Positions 34,836-46,500 of a stretch of DNA of 64,000 nucleotides are shown here, piece by piece. The notes under the pieces were generated by a model that was given only the letters and a program-made list of their open reading frames with translations, did not search any database and was not told the origin of the DNA. The stretch's first letter is position 1. Every line of letters begins with the position of its first letter. Source of the stretch: Gaertneriomyces semiglobifer (Eukaryota > Chytridiomycota > Chytridiomycetes > Spizellomycetales > Spizellomycetaceae); contig JAHLKF010000001.1 in NCBI GenBank assembly GCA_025558075.1, forward strand, positions 806,001 through 870,000, given 5' to 3'. Made by a program: the position numbers and the translations under genes.

Positions 34836-36967
34836 ATGGAACAAGACTTGTCTACCATTTTGGATGACTCGACAGAGGTGGATGCCGGAATGGGCGAAAT
34901 GCAGTACGACCCGGACAGAGACTCTCGAGATAACAGAGAACGAGAACGGGATCCTCGCGACGACAACAGGGAAAGGGATACAAAAGACAGGCTAGCCGCT
35001 CCCCCTGGTGAGGGTGATTATCGTTTGCCGTCGTAGGTTAGGAGTGGTTTCCAAGGATGGTACTTAAACAGGAGCTTGCAGGTCGTTACAGTCAAACCCG
35101 TTCGCCCGGACGAGACAGAAGCGACCGCGGCGCTGTCACTGGGCAAAGAGGACACGCGCGCCGTGGGCCGTACGATCGTGCTGAAGGTGATGGTACGCAT
35201 TATGATCGTCTGAACTGAATGTTTGGCTCGCGCCCAACATGTACTGAATGATGCGGTGCAAACGCAGGCTTTGCGCGGGGCCCTAGTAGCAAAACTCGCC
35301 TCGACCCAAACCGCCCGTCTCGGAAAGAGTGCCGTGTTTACGTAGGCAACTTGGCTTACGAGACAGGATGGCAGGATTTGAAGGATTATATGCGCAAAGG
35401 TACATGTTGTAATTATTGATGCAACCTTCCGTTCCTGTCACTGACGTGCCTCCAGTCGGAGAAGTGGTATTCGCCGATATTATCCTCGAACGTACTGGGC
35501 GGTCTAAAGGTTGCGGCGTTGTCGAATTTGCCACTCCGGAAGATGCGCAAAAGGCGATCCAAGAGCTTAATGACACCCCTTTCATGGGTCGTCAAGTGTT
35601 TATTCGTGAGGTATGATAGCGGACCATACTTCTTCTTTTTCGCCCAACCGTAGCTGACTTGAGCGGTGTCAATAGGATCGTGAGCAGGAACCAAAGTTCG
35701 GCAGCGGCGGACAGGGCGCCTTCCGCGATGCTGGCCGCGCACTGTTTGTTAACAATGTGCGCTTCGCGCTCTTCGCACCTCGTTGACCTATATTGACCGT
35801 TTGCTGCAGTTGCCGTATGTTGTTGCTTGGCAGGATTTAAAGGACTTGTTTCGCCAAGCTGGTAAATATCAGCCTTGTGCAGCCGAGTCGACCACGAGCC
35901 GATCCAGTATTGACCTCGTCATGTGAGCAGGCAATGTTATCCGCGCCGATGTGATGGAAGGACCGGACAGACGCTCGAAAGGAATGGGCATTGTAGTGTT
36001 TGAGACGATCCCGGAAGCGCAGCATGCAATTTGTACGTGTCTCCAGCTGGGTATTTTCTGGAAATGAGTGCGCAGGGCCGTTCATTGCCCGTCGCGTTGC
36101 CTTAGCTAGCTGCTATGTGCCTGCGGGAATGGGGAGACGTTGGCGGTACAGTGTCATGGTTTTGATGTTGGGCAGGAGTGATAATCTGGATTTTCTCTTT
36201 TGGGTTAGCAATGTTTGACGGATTCGACTGGCACGGAAGAAGGTTGGAAGTGCGAGAGGTGGGCATTTGTTTGAGCAATATCGGGGGTGGCCAAAGTGTC
36301 ATCTCGGTTTTCGGGCGGGGGCTCGAGCGTGCGTGCGTGGGGGAGACGGAGCTTATGGGATTCCACCGGCTCCGGAACAATTGCCCCTGCAAAACATAAC
36401 GTAGCGCCACGCAACAGAGCGTTTTGGGAGTAGATAATAACTGAAGGTTTTCCGTTTTCGGGGCGGATTTGGTAACTTGTAGGAGCGAGGCGGACCTCCA
36501 CCGCGTGGACCTCCCCCGGCACCCTATGGTAGAGGTTACGAGCGACCACCGAGGGACTACTACGGAGGTGGCTACGGCGGCGGTTACGGGCCCAAGGATT
36601 ATTACGGAGGCGGCGGTGGTGGCGGCTATGATGGTGGCTATGGAGGTTATGGTGCTTACGACGGCTATTACGACCGTGGGTACGGTGGCGACTACGGTCC
36701 ACCTGGTTAGTACAACTCTGCCTCTCTCTCTTTTGTGAACCTTGTTCATTGGGTTGCGACCAGTCGACGGGCTATTTGCTGATTGCTCCATTGGATTCTC
36801 TAGTCCGCGGCGACTATTTCAAAGATTACCATGGCGCACCGCCTCCTCCCCCACCGCCAGGGCCGTACGGAGGCGGCGGTGGCCGAGGTTCTTACGGGCC
36901 TGGCGACGGTCGCTCAGCACCACCATCCGCTGGCTACGGAGACCGTGCTTACGGTTATCACCGGTGA
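34836..36967 (+). CDS. Two-RRM, RGG/GY-rich RNA-binding protein
   Basis: Predicted mRNA-binding protein of the Gbp2/Hrb1/hnRNP-M type. The first exons are 34836-35007, 35082-35192, 35268-35399, 35456-35610, 35676-35756 and from 35810. After an acidic and charged N-terminus comes an RS/RG-like segment ([16 protein letters not shown]), then RRM1 with RNP2 VYVGNL and RNP1 KGCGVVEF, and RRM2 with RNP2 LFVNNL and RNP1 KGMGIVVF. The C-terminus is Gly/Tyr/Asp-rich ([24 protein letters not shown]) followed by a proline run and [10 protein letters not shown], and ends [14 protein letters not shown] 34836 is the first in-frame Met with a good context. Most exons are short. Yeast Gbp2 has three RRMs, so exact orthology is open. 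Confidence 0.85.
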
Positions 36968-37246
36968 TTTATACATGGCGTTGCCTGGTAGGCGAAATGT
37001 CTTGCATCCCGATACCTCTAGGCGGTTTCTCATGTCTGTGCCTGTTTGATAGGAATGCTGTATTCGTAGCGCGGCTCTGAGCGCACAGCATGTAGTGAAA
37101 CGAAACGACCAAAAATGTGGAAGACGTCGGTCCGTGCAAGAACGGGCTCTGGTGCAAATGTCTGGCATATTTGGAATTTGCAGCAAATACATGAGAGGCC
37201 AAACAAGACAACTGTTTCTGTTATTCACAAAGATATAGCGCAATAT

Positions 37247-37558
37247 TTACAGCTGACCGCACTTGTCAACGACAATCTTGGCCTTGGTCTTTCCAGACTG
37301 GGATCCGTAGGACTCAATCTTCTTGATGATGTTGTAGCTTTTGTAGGAACCCACAGACTTAGCAAAGGAACGAAACGGGAAGCAAAAACGGTTTGTCAAC
37401 TCACTTCTCAATGACCTTGCCGAAGACGACGTGCTTGCCGTCCAACCATTCGGTCTTGGAGGTGCAGATGAAGAACTGGGAACCGTTGGTGTTGGGGCCA
37501 GCGTTGGCCATGGAGAGGATACCCTCGCCGGTGTGCTTGAGCTGGAAGTTCTCATCTT

Positions 37559-37610
<52 letters not shown>

Positions 37611-38015
37611 GTCGCCACCCTGTTAACACAATAGAAGACGAGAGGTATAGTCAATGAGTGATCATCGGTAGCGTTACCGACATTGCGAGCGTTTTTACCT
37701 GGCACATGAAGTTGGGGATGACACGGTGGAAGGTAGATCCAGCGTAACCGAAACCCTTCTCGCCAGTGCAGAGAGCACGGAAGTTCTCGGCGGTCTTGGG
37801 GACGACATCGGCGCGGAGCTGAATGAAGAAGGTGCAATGCGTCAGCAAACGTGGGCAGCGTTTGTGTAGAGAAGCTTGCTATTCCTTTTTACCTCCATGA
37901 CGACACGGCCGAGGGGTTGGCCGTCGGCGGACATGTCGAAGTAAACCTTGGGGTTGGCCATCTTTGCAGTGTTCGCAATGTTACGGAGCACAGAGTTGAA
38001 GCGGAACGCGGACAT
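37247..38015 (-). CDS. Cyclophilin A-type peptidyl-prolyl isomerase, mitochondrial/cytosolic
   Basis: Prolyl cis-trans isomerase and cyclosporin receptor. Exons are 38015-37893, 37818-37699, 37619-37405 and 37337-37247, giving 182 aa. The catalytic and drug-binding residues are present: FHRVIPNFM with the active Arg, [33 protein letters not shown] (family block, with the cyclosporin-contact Trp), and [11 protein letters not shown]. The last junction, ending VIE then NYNIIKKIE, was chosen because it restores the conserved length. The first ATG adds an 18-residue basic leader ([18 protein letters not shown]) before a second ATG at 37961 (MANPKVYFD), the usual cytosolic start. This predicts two forms from one gene. 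A TATAAA on the minus strand lies at 38309-38304. Confidence 0.95.
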
Positions 38016-39551
38016 GGTAGGTAGTGTGGGTGTAGTGGGAATAGAGGGGATAGGCCAGAAGATGAAAGAAAAAAAAGGAAGACTGCAAGCGTTAGTTGAT
38101 GATGCTGAGCGCGGGCGCGACGATCTTTTGGCTGTTCGGCGGGGTAAAAGCTCCCTGGGAGGCAGCTTCCACCACCGCCGGGTGACGGTCCTTTGCGTTT
38201 CCTTACCTTTGAAGAATATAAGTTTGTGGAGGTTAAAAGGTGGAGGTTATCTGGATGATGAGGATCTGGCGTGCTAACTCGCTTTTCGAGCCTGGGCCTG
38301 TCCTTTATACTCTGCGTCATCTACACCTATTACCATGGCAACAACGTCCGGACCGTGCGTTCGGACGGCATTTCATTACGCCTCAGTGTACTCAAATTCA
38401 TGGCAAGCAGGCCTCTGTTTTCCATCGTCGGATATTGCGGTCTTCCAAAACAGCATAATTTATCAGAGGTCCCTCGGCCATTACTTTCTTTCCCCGCATT
38501 GAGCTCCCAGAGCCTGCCTGGCTTTGTATATGTAGCCTTCCGACAATGAACAAAACCTTAACCAATTGCAACTGGCGTGAACGGAATTCCTCCCGATTTC
38601 TCGTTATAGATAATTCTCTTTGTCAATAACATGCTTACGCAACTCACAAATCACGTGACACCTTATAATCATATCGATATCGAGACCTTCTTTCACGTGC
38701 GCCATGTGTCATTCCATCATGAGCCAAAGCGCGTTGAATGAAACCTTTCACAAAAAATGTTTTCGTCGTCACGCGCCCGACCGAATTTGGGACGGACGCG
38801 GTTTCTCACTTCGAAAGTGGGCCATTATGCGGGGCATTAGCTTCAGTTGATTGATGGAGAGTGTGGTGGGAAAAAGATGGTTAACTTGATGGACATGGAT
38901 CTGTTTGCGTAGACGGATGAGAAGGATGGATGGACGGGCTGCTGTTGCTCCGCTTGTGATGGATGTTCTTTCGGGGCCATAGCTGTCGTTGATCCTGGCG
39001 GTTATGTCTGTGTTTGCAGTGTGCGTGTGTGTGTGTGGATTTGGAGGCGGTGGGTAAAATATGATCATGCCATGATGATGATTGAATTTGGACGATGGAC
39101 TGCGGGTGCCATGCCTCCCGCCGTCCAAGATCCAAGAAAGATCCAGATCCAGGTTCAAATTCATCCATCTCGCAGCGTAGAAAGTACGGGCACTTTAAAA
39201 CCAGCGATCTACATCCCACTTCCTCCAGCCAGACCATAAGTGACCATCCTGTACTAGGCCTTCAATCTCGCCTCGCCTTCAGAAAACCATCCACATTGAA
39301 TTATAAGCTTCAAACCCTTGTATTCACACAGCTGCATCATCGTCCGCCAGCGCATCGGTTTCTTTGTTTTCAGACTCCGACATCGCAAGGGCAGCACACA
39401 ACATTCATCAGAGAAGCCATACTCTTTGAGACCTCGCTGTAGGTGCCTGTCGCCGCTCATACACCGAGAGTCCATCCTCGTCGTCAAGCGCTGCCAAGAG
39501 TTGATCCGCTACCGGCATCTACACTCCTCCTAAACAAGTTTTTGCTGCTAC
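38016..39551. promoter_or_regulatory. Divergent intergenic region cyclophilin / hydrolase
   Basis: About 1.5 kb without a supportable gene. Contains the cyclophilin TATA-like site, several TCACGTG-like motifs (about 38650-38710), and a GT-rich tract at about 39020-39037. Short open frames look random. Confidence 0.4.
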
Positions 39552-41417
39552 ATGGGTGTCGGCGTGATTTCCGACAGATTCGGTCATGGCATTGCAGAAC
39601 GAGCCGTACAAGAGAGAGGCAAATCATGGGCTTACCGATGGTGGCAGCTGGTCATCCTATGCATCAGGGCTGTCACGCCGATCGCTTACATCTTCACCGC
39701 CGGACTGATAATGGTACGTCGTCATCTGTCACCCGCTAAAAAAAACTAGGCTGCAAACGTACTCAAAAGCATCACGTTTATCTAGTCCCAGCGAGGTGCC
39801 GCGCTCCTCACCACGTTACCGTTCGTTCATCTGATCGGCTTCTCTTGTTTGTCTACATGGATGCTGGCTGAAACCATTTGGTTCCCTTACTATCTATGGA
39901 CGGTGCAAAGGCTTCAGCGTGTAAGCACTCCGCCGCACCATTCGAGCACACCATTCAACGCTCGTCGAAAGCTCCTGCTCCAATGCCTTGATGCTCTCGA
40001 AGCTGGAGCACGTTCCGGCACCGCGGAGCGACTGCAAGATCTACGAAACGTGATCAGCGGCTGGTTCTTGGGAGCACCATTCGAAAGTATCCATAGGGAA
40101 AACTTTGCTTCCTGGGTCGCGTGGGCATTCTTCGATAGCAACTATGATGAAATGGATGAAAAGGGTAAAGCCCAAACAGATGAGCTTGCCACTATAGTCG
40201 AGGATCGCCTGAGTTACACGTTCCCTGCCGGCCGGAATCCAAATGTCAAATGTATCCGTTTGACTCTGGATCCGGTCCAGGCTGCACACCGGCCGCTCAT
40301 CTACTATGCCGTTGTGATCGCCATCAACCGTTTTGCCCAACAAATGATTCGTCGGCTCGGTTTCCGACAGCGTACCCTGGATCCTCTGGACGTAGCTGGT
40401 ACCGGCACATTGCGCTATCTCTACCGAGCTCCCAGCGAAACCATGCCTCGTGGTTCTATGCCTGTGGTCTTTATTCATGGCATTGGGATAGGTCTTGGCG
40501 CATACCTCCCGTTTCTCATGAAGCTTCCACGAAACGTCCCTGTGTATCTACTAGAATGGCCCCACGTATCTATGCAGCTCAGCGAAGAAGTACCCTCCAT
40601 TCCAGATACCCTCGCCTTCCTGTCCAGCATGCTGAATCGCGACGGACATGCCAAGGCTACATTTGTCGCTCATTCGCTCGGTACAGTCGCGGTTTCATGG
40701 ATGCTCCGGTCGCGGCTACACCGCAACAGAGTCGGCGCCGCAGTGCTGCTCGATCCAGTGACGTTCTTGCTTCACGATCCGAGCGTCGCCTTTAACTTTT
40801 TATACCGGCCGCCGCATACGGTTCTCGAGCTGCTCATGAGCTACTTTGTCTCCAGAGAAATGTATATTGCGCATTCGTTGTCACGCCACTTTCACTGGAG
40901 CAAAAACGTCTTGTTTTTCGAAGACCTGCCAGCAAAGGGAAAGAACGTGGTCGTGCTGTCCGAAGACGATGCCATTGTTCCGGCACCCAGAGTGAAGGCA
41001 TACCTCGAGAACAAACTACGCATGGCTGCCGTTCTTAGTGAAGGATCAGATTCCGAGAATGAAGAAATCGCAGAGCAGCCGATCTCAAAAGCTCGCAATT
41101 TAAAGGTCCATTACTATCCGGGCAGGCAGCATGGAGAAATGCTGGTACGGCCTTCGATGCTGGCCACGCTCGAGCAGGAGATTCTTGTCGCTTGCGGCGC
41201 CGATAAACCCGCCACGGACGCTTTGGAAGACGCAGTCGTAGTTGAAGAGGAACCCAAAGCATCCGTGACGGTACACCGCCGACGGTCGACCCATCTTGCA
41301 AAACTGAAAATAGCGCCATCCAAGCAGTACAAGCCTGCATGGAAGGTCAAGATGGCAAAAGGTGCAGATGAATCCCCGAGGATCATGGTCGTGCGCTCAT
41401 CCGTTGGTCGGGTATAA
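39552..41417 (+). CDS. Membrane-anchored alpha/beta hydrolase
   Basis: Probable lipase- or esterase-type hydrolase of 597 aa. Exons are 39552-39713 and 39786-41417. Two hydrophobic segments lie in the first ~100 residues (WWQLVILCIRAVTPIAYIF and LLTTLPFVHLIGFSCLSTW), so the protein is likely membrane-bound. The fold is shown by the oxyanion strand-loop VVFIHGIGIGLGAY, the nucleophile elbow VAHSLGTV with Ser, the acid candidate in VVLSEDDAIV, and the His in GRQHGEML. The C-terminus is acidic and then basic. Similar uncharacterised fungal hydrolases exist; the substrate is unknown. A GTAAGC inside exon 2 at about 39920 looks like a donor, but the frame stays open, so I kept the sequence as coding. 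Confidence 0.85.
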
Positions 41418-41919
41418 AGCACCCATCAGCATTCTGTGGCATCGTACAGACGATGTTTTTTTCACCTTACATATATACCACTCTCACACTGAATTGACAC
41501 ATAGCATAGAAGTATCAAGTAAGCATAAAGCAGCCATACACTTTTAATAGAAAACTACAATGCCGCCGAAGCGTCCAGTCCGTTCAGTTCATTTTTGTTG
41601 CAGGCCGACGGCATCACGACTTTTACGCGTTGGAGCGAACTGACGACACCAAACGTATCCAAGTTAAGGAAGGCAAGAAACACCAGGTTTCCAGTAATTT
41701 AAAGACCATTCAGTGTATTCGTGCCGTATTTTCATCAGTGATCGTTCAAGAGCATTACCTGAAGCACAGTCTTGGAGAAAGGAAATTGGTCTCAGACTGC
41801 TTTTGACGGTTCAACAGTTCACACGCGGCCCAAACCAGGAGAAACAAACAGTTGACCTCATAAGCGAGCGGAGGGGAAACCAGACGCTACCGACATCATC
41901 GTCGTTTGTCAGAGGTGCC
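41418..41919. promoter_or_regulatory. Tandem intergenic region upstream of GPC1
   Basis: 500 bases. The GPC1 frame is open upstream to about 41713, so a longer N-terminus cannot be excluded. Otherwise nothing was recognised. Confidence 0.35.
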
Positions 41920-43323
41920 ATGAGCGTCCCGCAACCAGCGCTGGAAAAAGAGGCGTCGCTACCCAGGGACGATTCGTTTCCAAGTTCAAGCGGCAGCACG
42001 GACTCTCCACCCCAGTCGCCATCACTCGGGTTTGCCGATCTATCATTAGAGTTGGATGACTTTTCGTCCTTTGATCTTGTAGGATCGGATTGGGTCAATG
42101 TCCTGTCCGATGCGTTCGACATTCAACGAAGAAAGCTCGGTTCTAACGGCCTTGCGAAGCGACTTCAGCGGGTCTTGGAAACGCAAAAGAAGATTGTCAA
42201 TAAACAGATTGCGCGTGTGGCCGGTCTGCAGCAGCATCCGGATGCTGTCAAGCGGAAAGATAAGCTGGCGTTTGTGATCGGCGTGACGAATTTGTGGGTG
42301 ACAGCGTTGCTACTGGGCGCTTGGCCAGAGCTTTTGCCGCTGTTTTATGTTGTGAAGACAGTGCTGTTGGTGGGAATAAGGGGAGTGGTGTACAGGCGCA
42401 AACGCTGGCATTATTTCATGTTTGATATGTGAGTGCATATGAAACCGCGAAGCGAAGCCGCCATCAGATCCTCATACTGTTCTGGGTTTCGTTCAGGTGC
42501 TACTACGTGAACGCTTTGTTGATCCTCTTACTCTACTTTCCTGGTTCACATCCCACGCTTTTAACGGCTACGGTATGTACAACAGGAGTCCGGTATTTTC
42601 CCACAAGTGTACTGACCACACCATTCTCAGTGGGGCCTTTCTTGCGGCCCTGTGCTCCTTGCGACCACCGCATGGAGAAACAGCCTTGTATTTCACTCCT
42701 TAGACAAAACCACATCGTTGCTCATCCACTTTGATCCACCATTGACGCTCTACACGCTACGCTGGCTGATTCCAAACGAGACCTCAACAACAAGCAACTT
42801 CCTCATCCCTCCTCATCTTCCGCCACTCTTCCACAACTTCCCCCTGACATTCGCCCAAACCCTTGTCATTTCCGTGGCCGTATATCTGTTTTGGCAATGT
42901 ACCTATTACGTGCTCGTCTGGTCCCTCAAGGCTGAGAATATTCGGGCGGGGTACGCGACAAGTACCACCTACTTGCTCCAGTCGCCCACATCCATCATCC
43001 ATAAATTGACACGCAATTTTCCGGAATCCTACCGCCCGCTTGTTTTTATGGCCATTCAATTGGTCTACACAATTGTGTCGGTCGCACCCACGTTCCTATT
43101 CTATCACTATCAGTGGCTCCATGCCGCAGCATTGATCTTTAGCATGTGTATGGCAACTTGGAACGGTGCCAATTTCTACTTTGAGGTTTTCAGCAAGAGG
43201 TACATCGCTGGCCTCACGCGTCTCAAGGACAAGCTCGACAACGTGGACGTAAACGAAGCTGTTGCCAAGGCAGAGCACGACCTAATCAAAACAGACAATG
43301 AAAAGAGTGGAAAGTCCGAATAG
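41920..43323 (+). CDS. GPC1: Glycerophosphocholine acyltransferase 1 (DUF2838)
   Basis: Acyl-CoA-dependent enzyme of the ER that turns glycerophosphocholine into lysophosphatidylcholine in the PC salvage route. Exons are 41920-42428, 42497-42572 and 42631-43323, giving 425 aa (yeast Gpc1 is similar in size). The N-terminus is Ser/Pro-rich and acidic. The DUF2838 domain begins at KRKDKLAFVIGVTN and continues through several membrane helices (WVTALLLGAWPELLPLFYVV, NALLILLLYF). Family motifs are RRKRWHYFMFD, CYYVNALLIL and AWRNSLVFHSLDKTTSLLIH, followed by FLFYHYQWLH and WNGANFYFEVFSKRY near the end. The start at 41920 fits the usual length. Confidence 0.93.
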
Positions 43324-43565
43324 TAATAGTCCTAGTAGTTTTGTGTCAATGTACATCCAATAGCGTAATGCTAGATGACTGCAGATTCTGTCGTTTGGCA
43401 ACACTATAGGGTGTTCACCTATGCAGACGCCTATGTCGCTATTGTGATACGCTCTTGCCTCTCGGCCTGCGTAAAAATTTAAGGCACAATCAGCCTCCTA
43501 TAACCCTTCCTGACGGTACATATTTATCACCAGTAAGTGCGTGGGATTAATTTAACATTGGTTGT

Positions 43566-46500
43566 TCAAACTCCATTCGCGGGGTCATCACGGTGCTGCT
43601 GCCCTCGCCCGCGATAACCACCGCGTTCAAAACCACCTCTACCCCGGTAATGATTGTGATTATTCCCACGGAAATGACCCTGCTGGTGCCACCCACGCGG
43701 ATGACCGCGGTGTCCTCCTCGAAAGTGGCCTCTCCCACGTCCGCGGAAAGGTCGATTAGCATGATCGCCACCCTCTTCAACTAAAGTTTCTCCCGGCGGT
43801 TTCTCGACGGCACCTTCCTCTGTCGCGTCTTGCTGTGATTGTTCGGAAGAACCTTCTTGCTGAGCGGGGTAAGGACGACCGTTGTACGGACCATGATGAT
43901 ACCTTGGTCGTCTCCCGCGGCCAGATGCGCCACCCATTTGTTTCACCAAAGTGACGAGTTCATTCTGCACCGGTTCTATTGGTGCGGATGCAGCCGCGGC
44001 AGCGACCGTGTAAGGAGAGAATCCGCTTTGGTGTTGGACTTGCGAAGGGTTCGCTTGCTGGGGTTGCAGCATGGCCATGATTTGACGTGACACATCCACG
44101 TTGCTCTGATCTGGTACTGTAGGATGTACGTGGTCGCTTGGAGCGAATGAAGGGGCGTTATGCACGGGCAATGGTTGATAACCATGCACTTGATGCGAAT
44201 GCAGTCCAGATGGGTGGGCCGACTCGGAGTGAATTTGACTTGTTGGAGGCACATAAGTGCCCGGCATGGGAACTGCATGGTGGGATTGGTTATCATGAGT
44301 CTGCTGATGCTGAGGTGCATTCCCGCCAATGTGTAGCATGGACTTAAGACTCTGGGTAAGCGTGTTGATGTCCTGGCCAGTAGGTCCACCCGTGGGTTGC
44401 TGGATATTTTGCGCTCTGGGCGGTGCCGAGCTAACTGCTGGCGTAGCAGGCACATGTTGCACGTGGGTTCGCGCACCGTGATCCTTCGACGTCTGCGTCC
44501 TTTGGTCTTGAATATGCCTTTGGTCTTGAATATGCCGATTGCCATCCACATTGCCCCTGGCTTGTCGCCGACCCTCTTGGGCGACGGTTTTGGAAATTTG
44601 TGCTGGGTTTCGTTGGACTTGCTTTGGCGGCATGGCCTGCGCGGCACCTGCATTATGAGTAGGGCCGTCAGAAGCGATGCGTTTCGTGACTTGAACCGTG
44701 AGACCTGAACCTGATGAGAACGACTGTGTCTGAGTATCCCGCGGGCCATTGCGCTGTTTTGTCTGCGGTGCTGAATGTGCGCCAGGTTGCGCACCAGAGC
44801 GCGACATGATTGCCGGCGGCGGCCCTTGACCCCAGGAGTTCTGTGGGGTCCCTTGATTCGCCGGTTGCTGTGACCGGCGGTCGGCGTTTCGCGCCAACGC
44901 ATTGCCACCAGCTTGCATCGAGAATTTCGGGATCGGTTTGTTGATTGGAATTGCTTCGGTAGGCCTTACAGTCTCCAACGGAGGCTGTTGGTGCGAAAGA
45001 TTCAATACAGTGTCCTTGTTGACTGAGCATCCTCTATGTGCCGCGCATCTGCCACCCAAGCTACTGCCACCCATGAAGGTGTGGTCGAATACCACATCGA
45101 GGGCGGGTCCTTCCATGGCAATTACAGTCCCACGGAGGCCGATCGGGACACTGCCAGAATCACGTGTGTAGACAACACGATCACCGAGATCGAATTGCTG
45201 ATTTGACAACCTGTGCTTCCCATGTGACGGCAGGAGGACCGCGGGCCTTGGCACATTACTAATTAACACTTTCTTGAACTTGAGCTCCCCTGCACGCTTG
45301 TAAACGTCATCAACGGCCGCTTCAATGTCCTTGATAACGTCTTTTGGCAAAGCCACGGTGTTCAAAGATACTTGTTCGAAGTCTTTAACTCCTTTAATTT
45401 TGAGCCACTGCTTGATCTCCACCATTTTCGCACTCGCAATGTCTGGAGGATAAAACTCGGTGTCCTCGTAAAACGTATCCTGAGACCTCCGTTCCAATCC
45501 AGCGACAAATTCGGGAAAGGCGGCCTGTATGACAAAACTTGGTTCAGAAACGCCCATCGCTATACAGATGAGCAGCTACTTACCTGGAACTCCTTAATCA
45601 AGGCCACAGTTCTTTGTGAGTATTCCCATCCTTCACCAGACTTGCGAGAATAGCCGAGGACTTTCTTCTTCTTTCCTTCAAATTTCAAACTTAATCCCAA
45701 GTTATACCGCTCGTCCTGGGTTTTGCTAATGACGTGCAAGCTGGATGTAACTTTAGCTAGAGCCAAGGATGAGATCCCCAGTTGTTTAGCGATTTGCCAG
45801 CTTGGTTGGTAGTGTTCTGACTTCTCTGACTTGAGGGCGATCTCTCGAGTGACGTTTAGGCCGTCCGTAATTTCAGGATTCAAATGTTTGGCCATACGAA
45901 TGTGCATTCTCTCCTCAGCGTGCCCTGTTACTTCTGCTTGAGATCCATATCCTTGGTGTCCTAAGAAGAATACGGTCGCGCCGACTGGATACGCTTCCGA
46001 CAATGCCGGCGGAGGCTGCTCAATGTAACGCGGATCTTCAACATCGACACGCTCAACGACAGTTTGCAATATAACATCCGTCTGATCCTTGAACGACGCA
46101 AACTCCTTCACTAGAGCTCCATCTTCCAGAAGCTTCATGCCTTTCAGCAGGCGTACGGAAAGCAGATATTCAACAGGTCCCATTACAATCCCGTAGCGCT
46201 TACTATAGTATCCTTCTAGTCGCTCGATAGATTTGTAAAACTTGTCTTGATCGTCTGATCTGACGGGAGTCTTTACAATATCCCCTCTCTGAGCCATCTC
46301 CCGCCGTTCATACACAAACATCTCGTCCACCATCTGCGTTACCAGAGCTTCCTGCAAGAACGGCCAACCTACATGTACCCGCTGTCCAAGAACGCGCTTC
46401 GCAATATCTTCGGCCTTTGATCCATCGTAAACATTCCCTATCGTGACGATCACACTCTCGTTCGGGCTCTCAGTATTAAACACACGGACGCCATGAAAGC

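Noticed and set aside
43976..44908. 310-codon minus-strand frame overlapping the XRN1 tail
   Set aside because: Shadow frame of the low-complexity XRN1 C-terminus.
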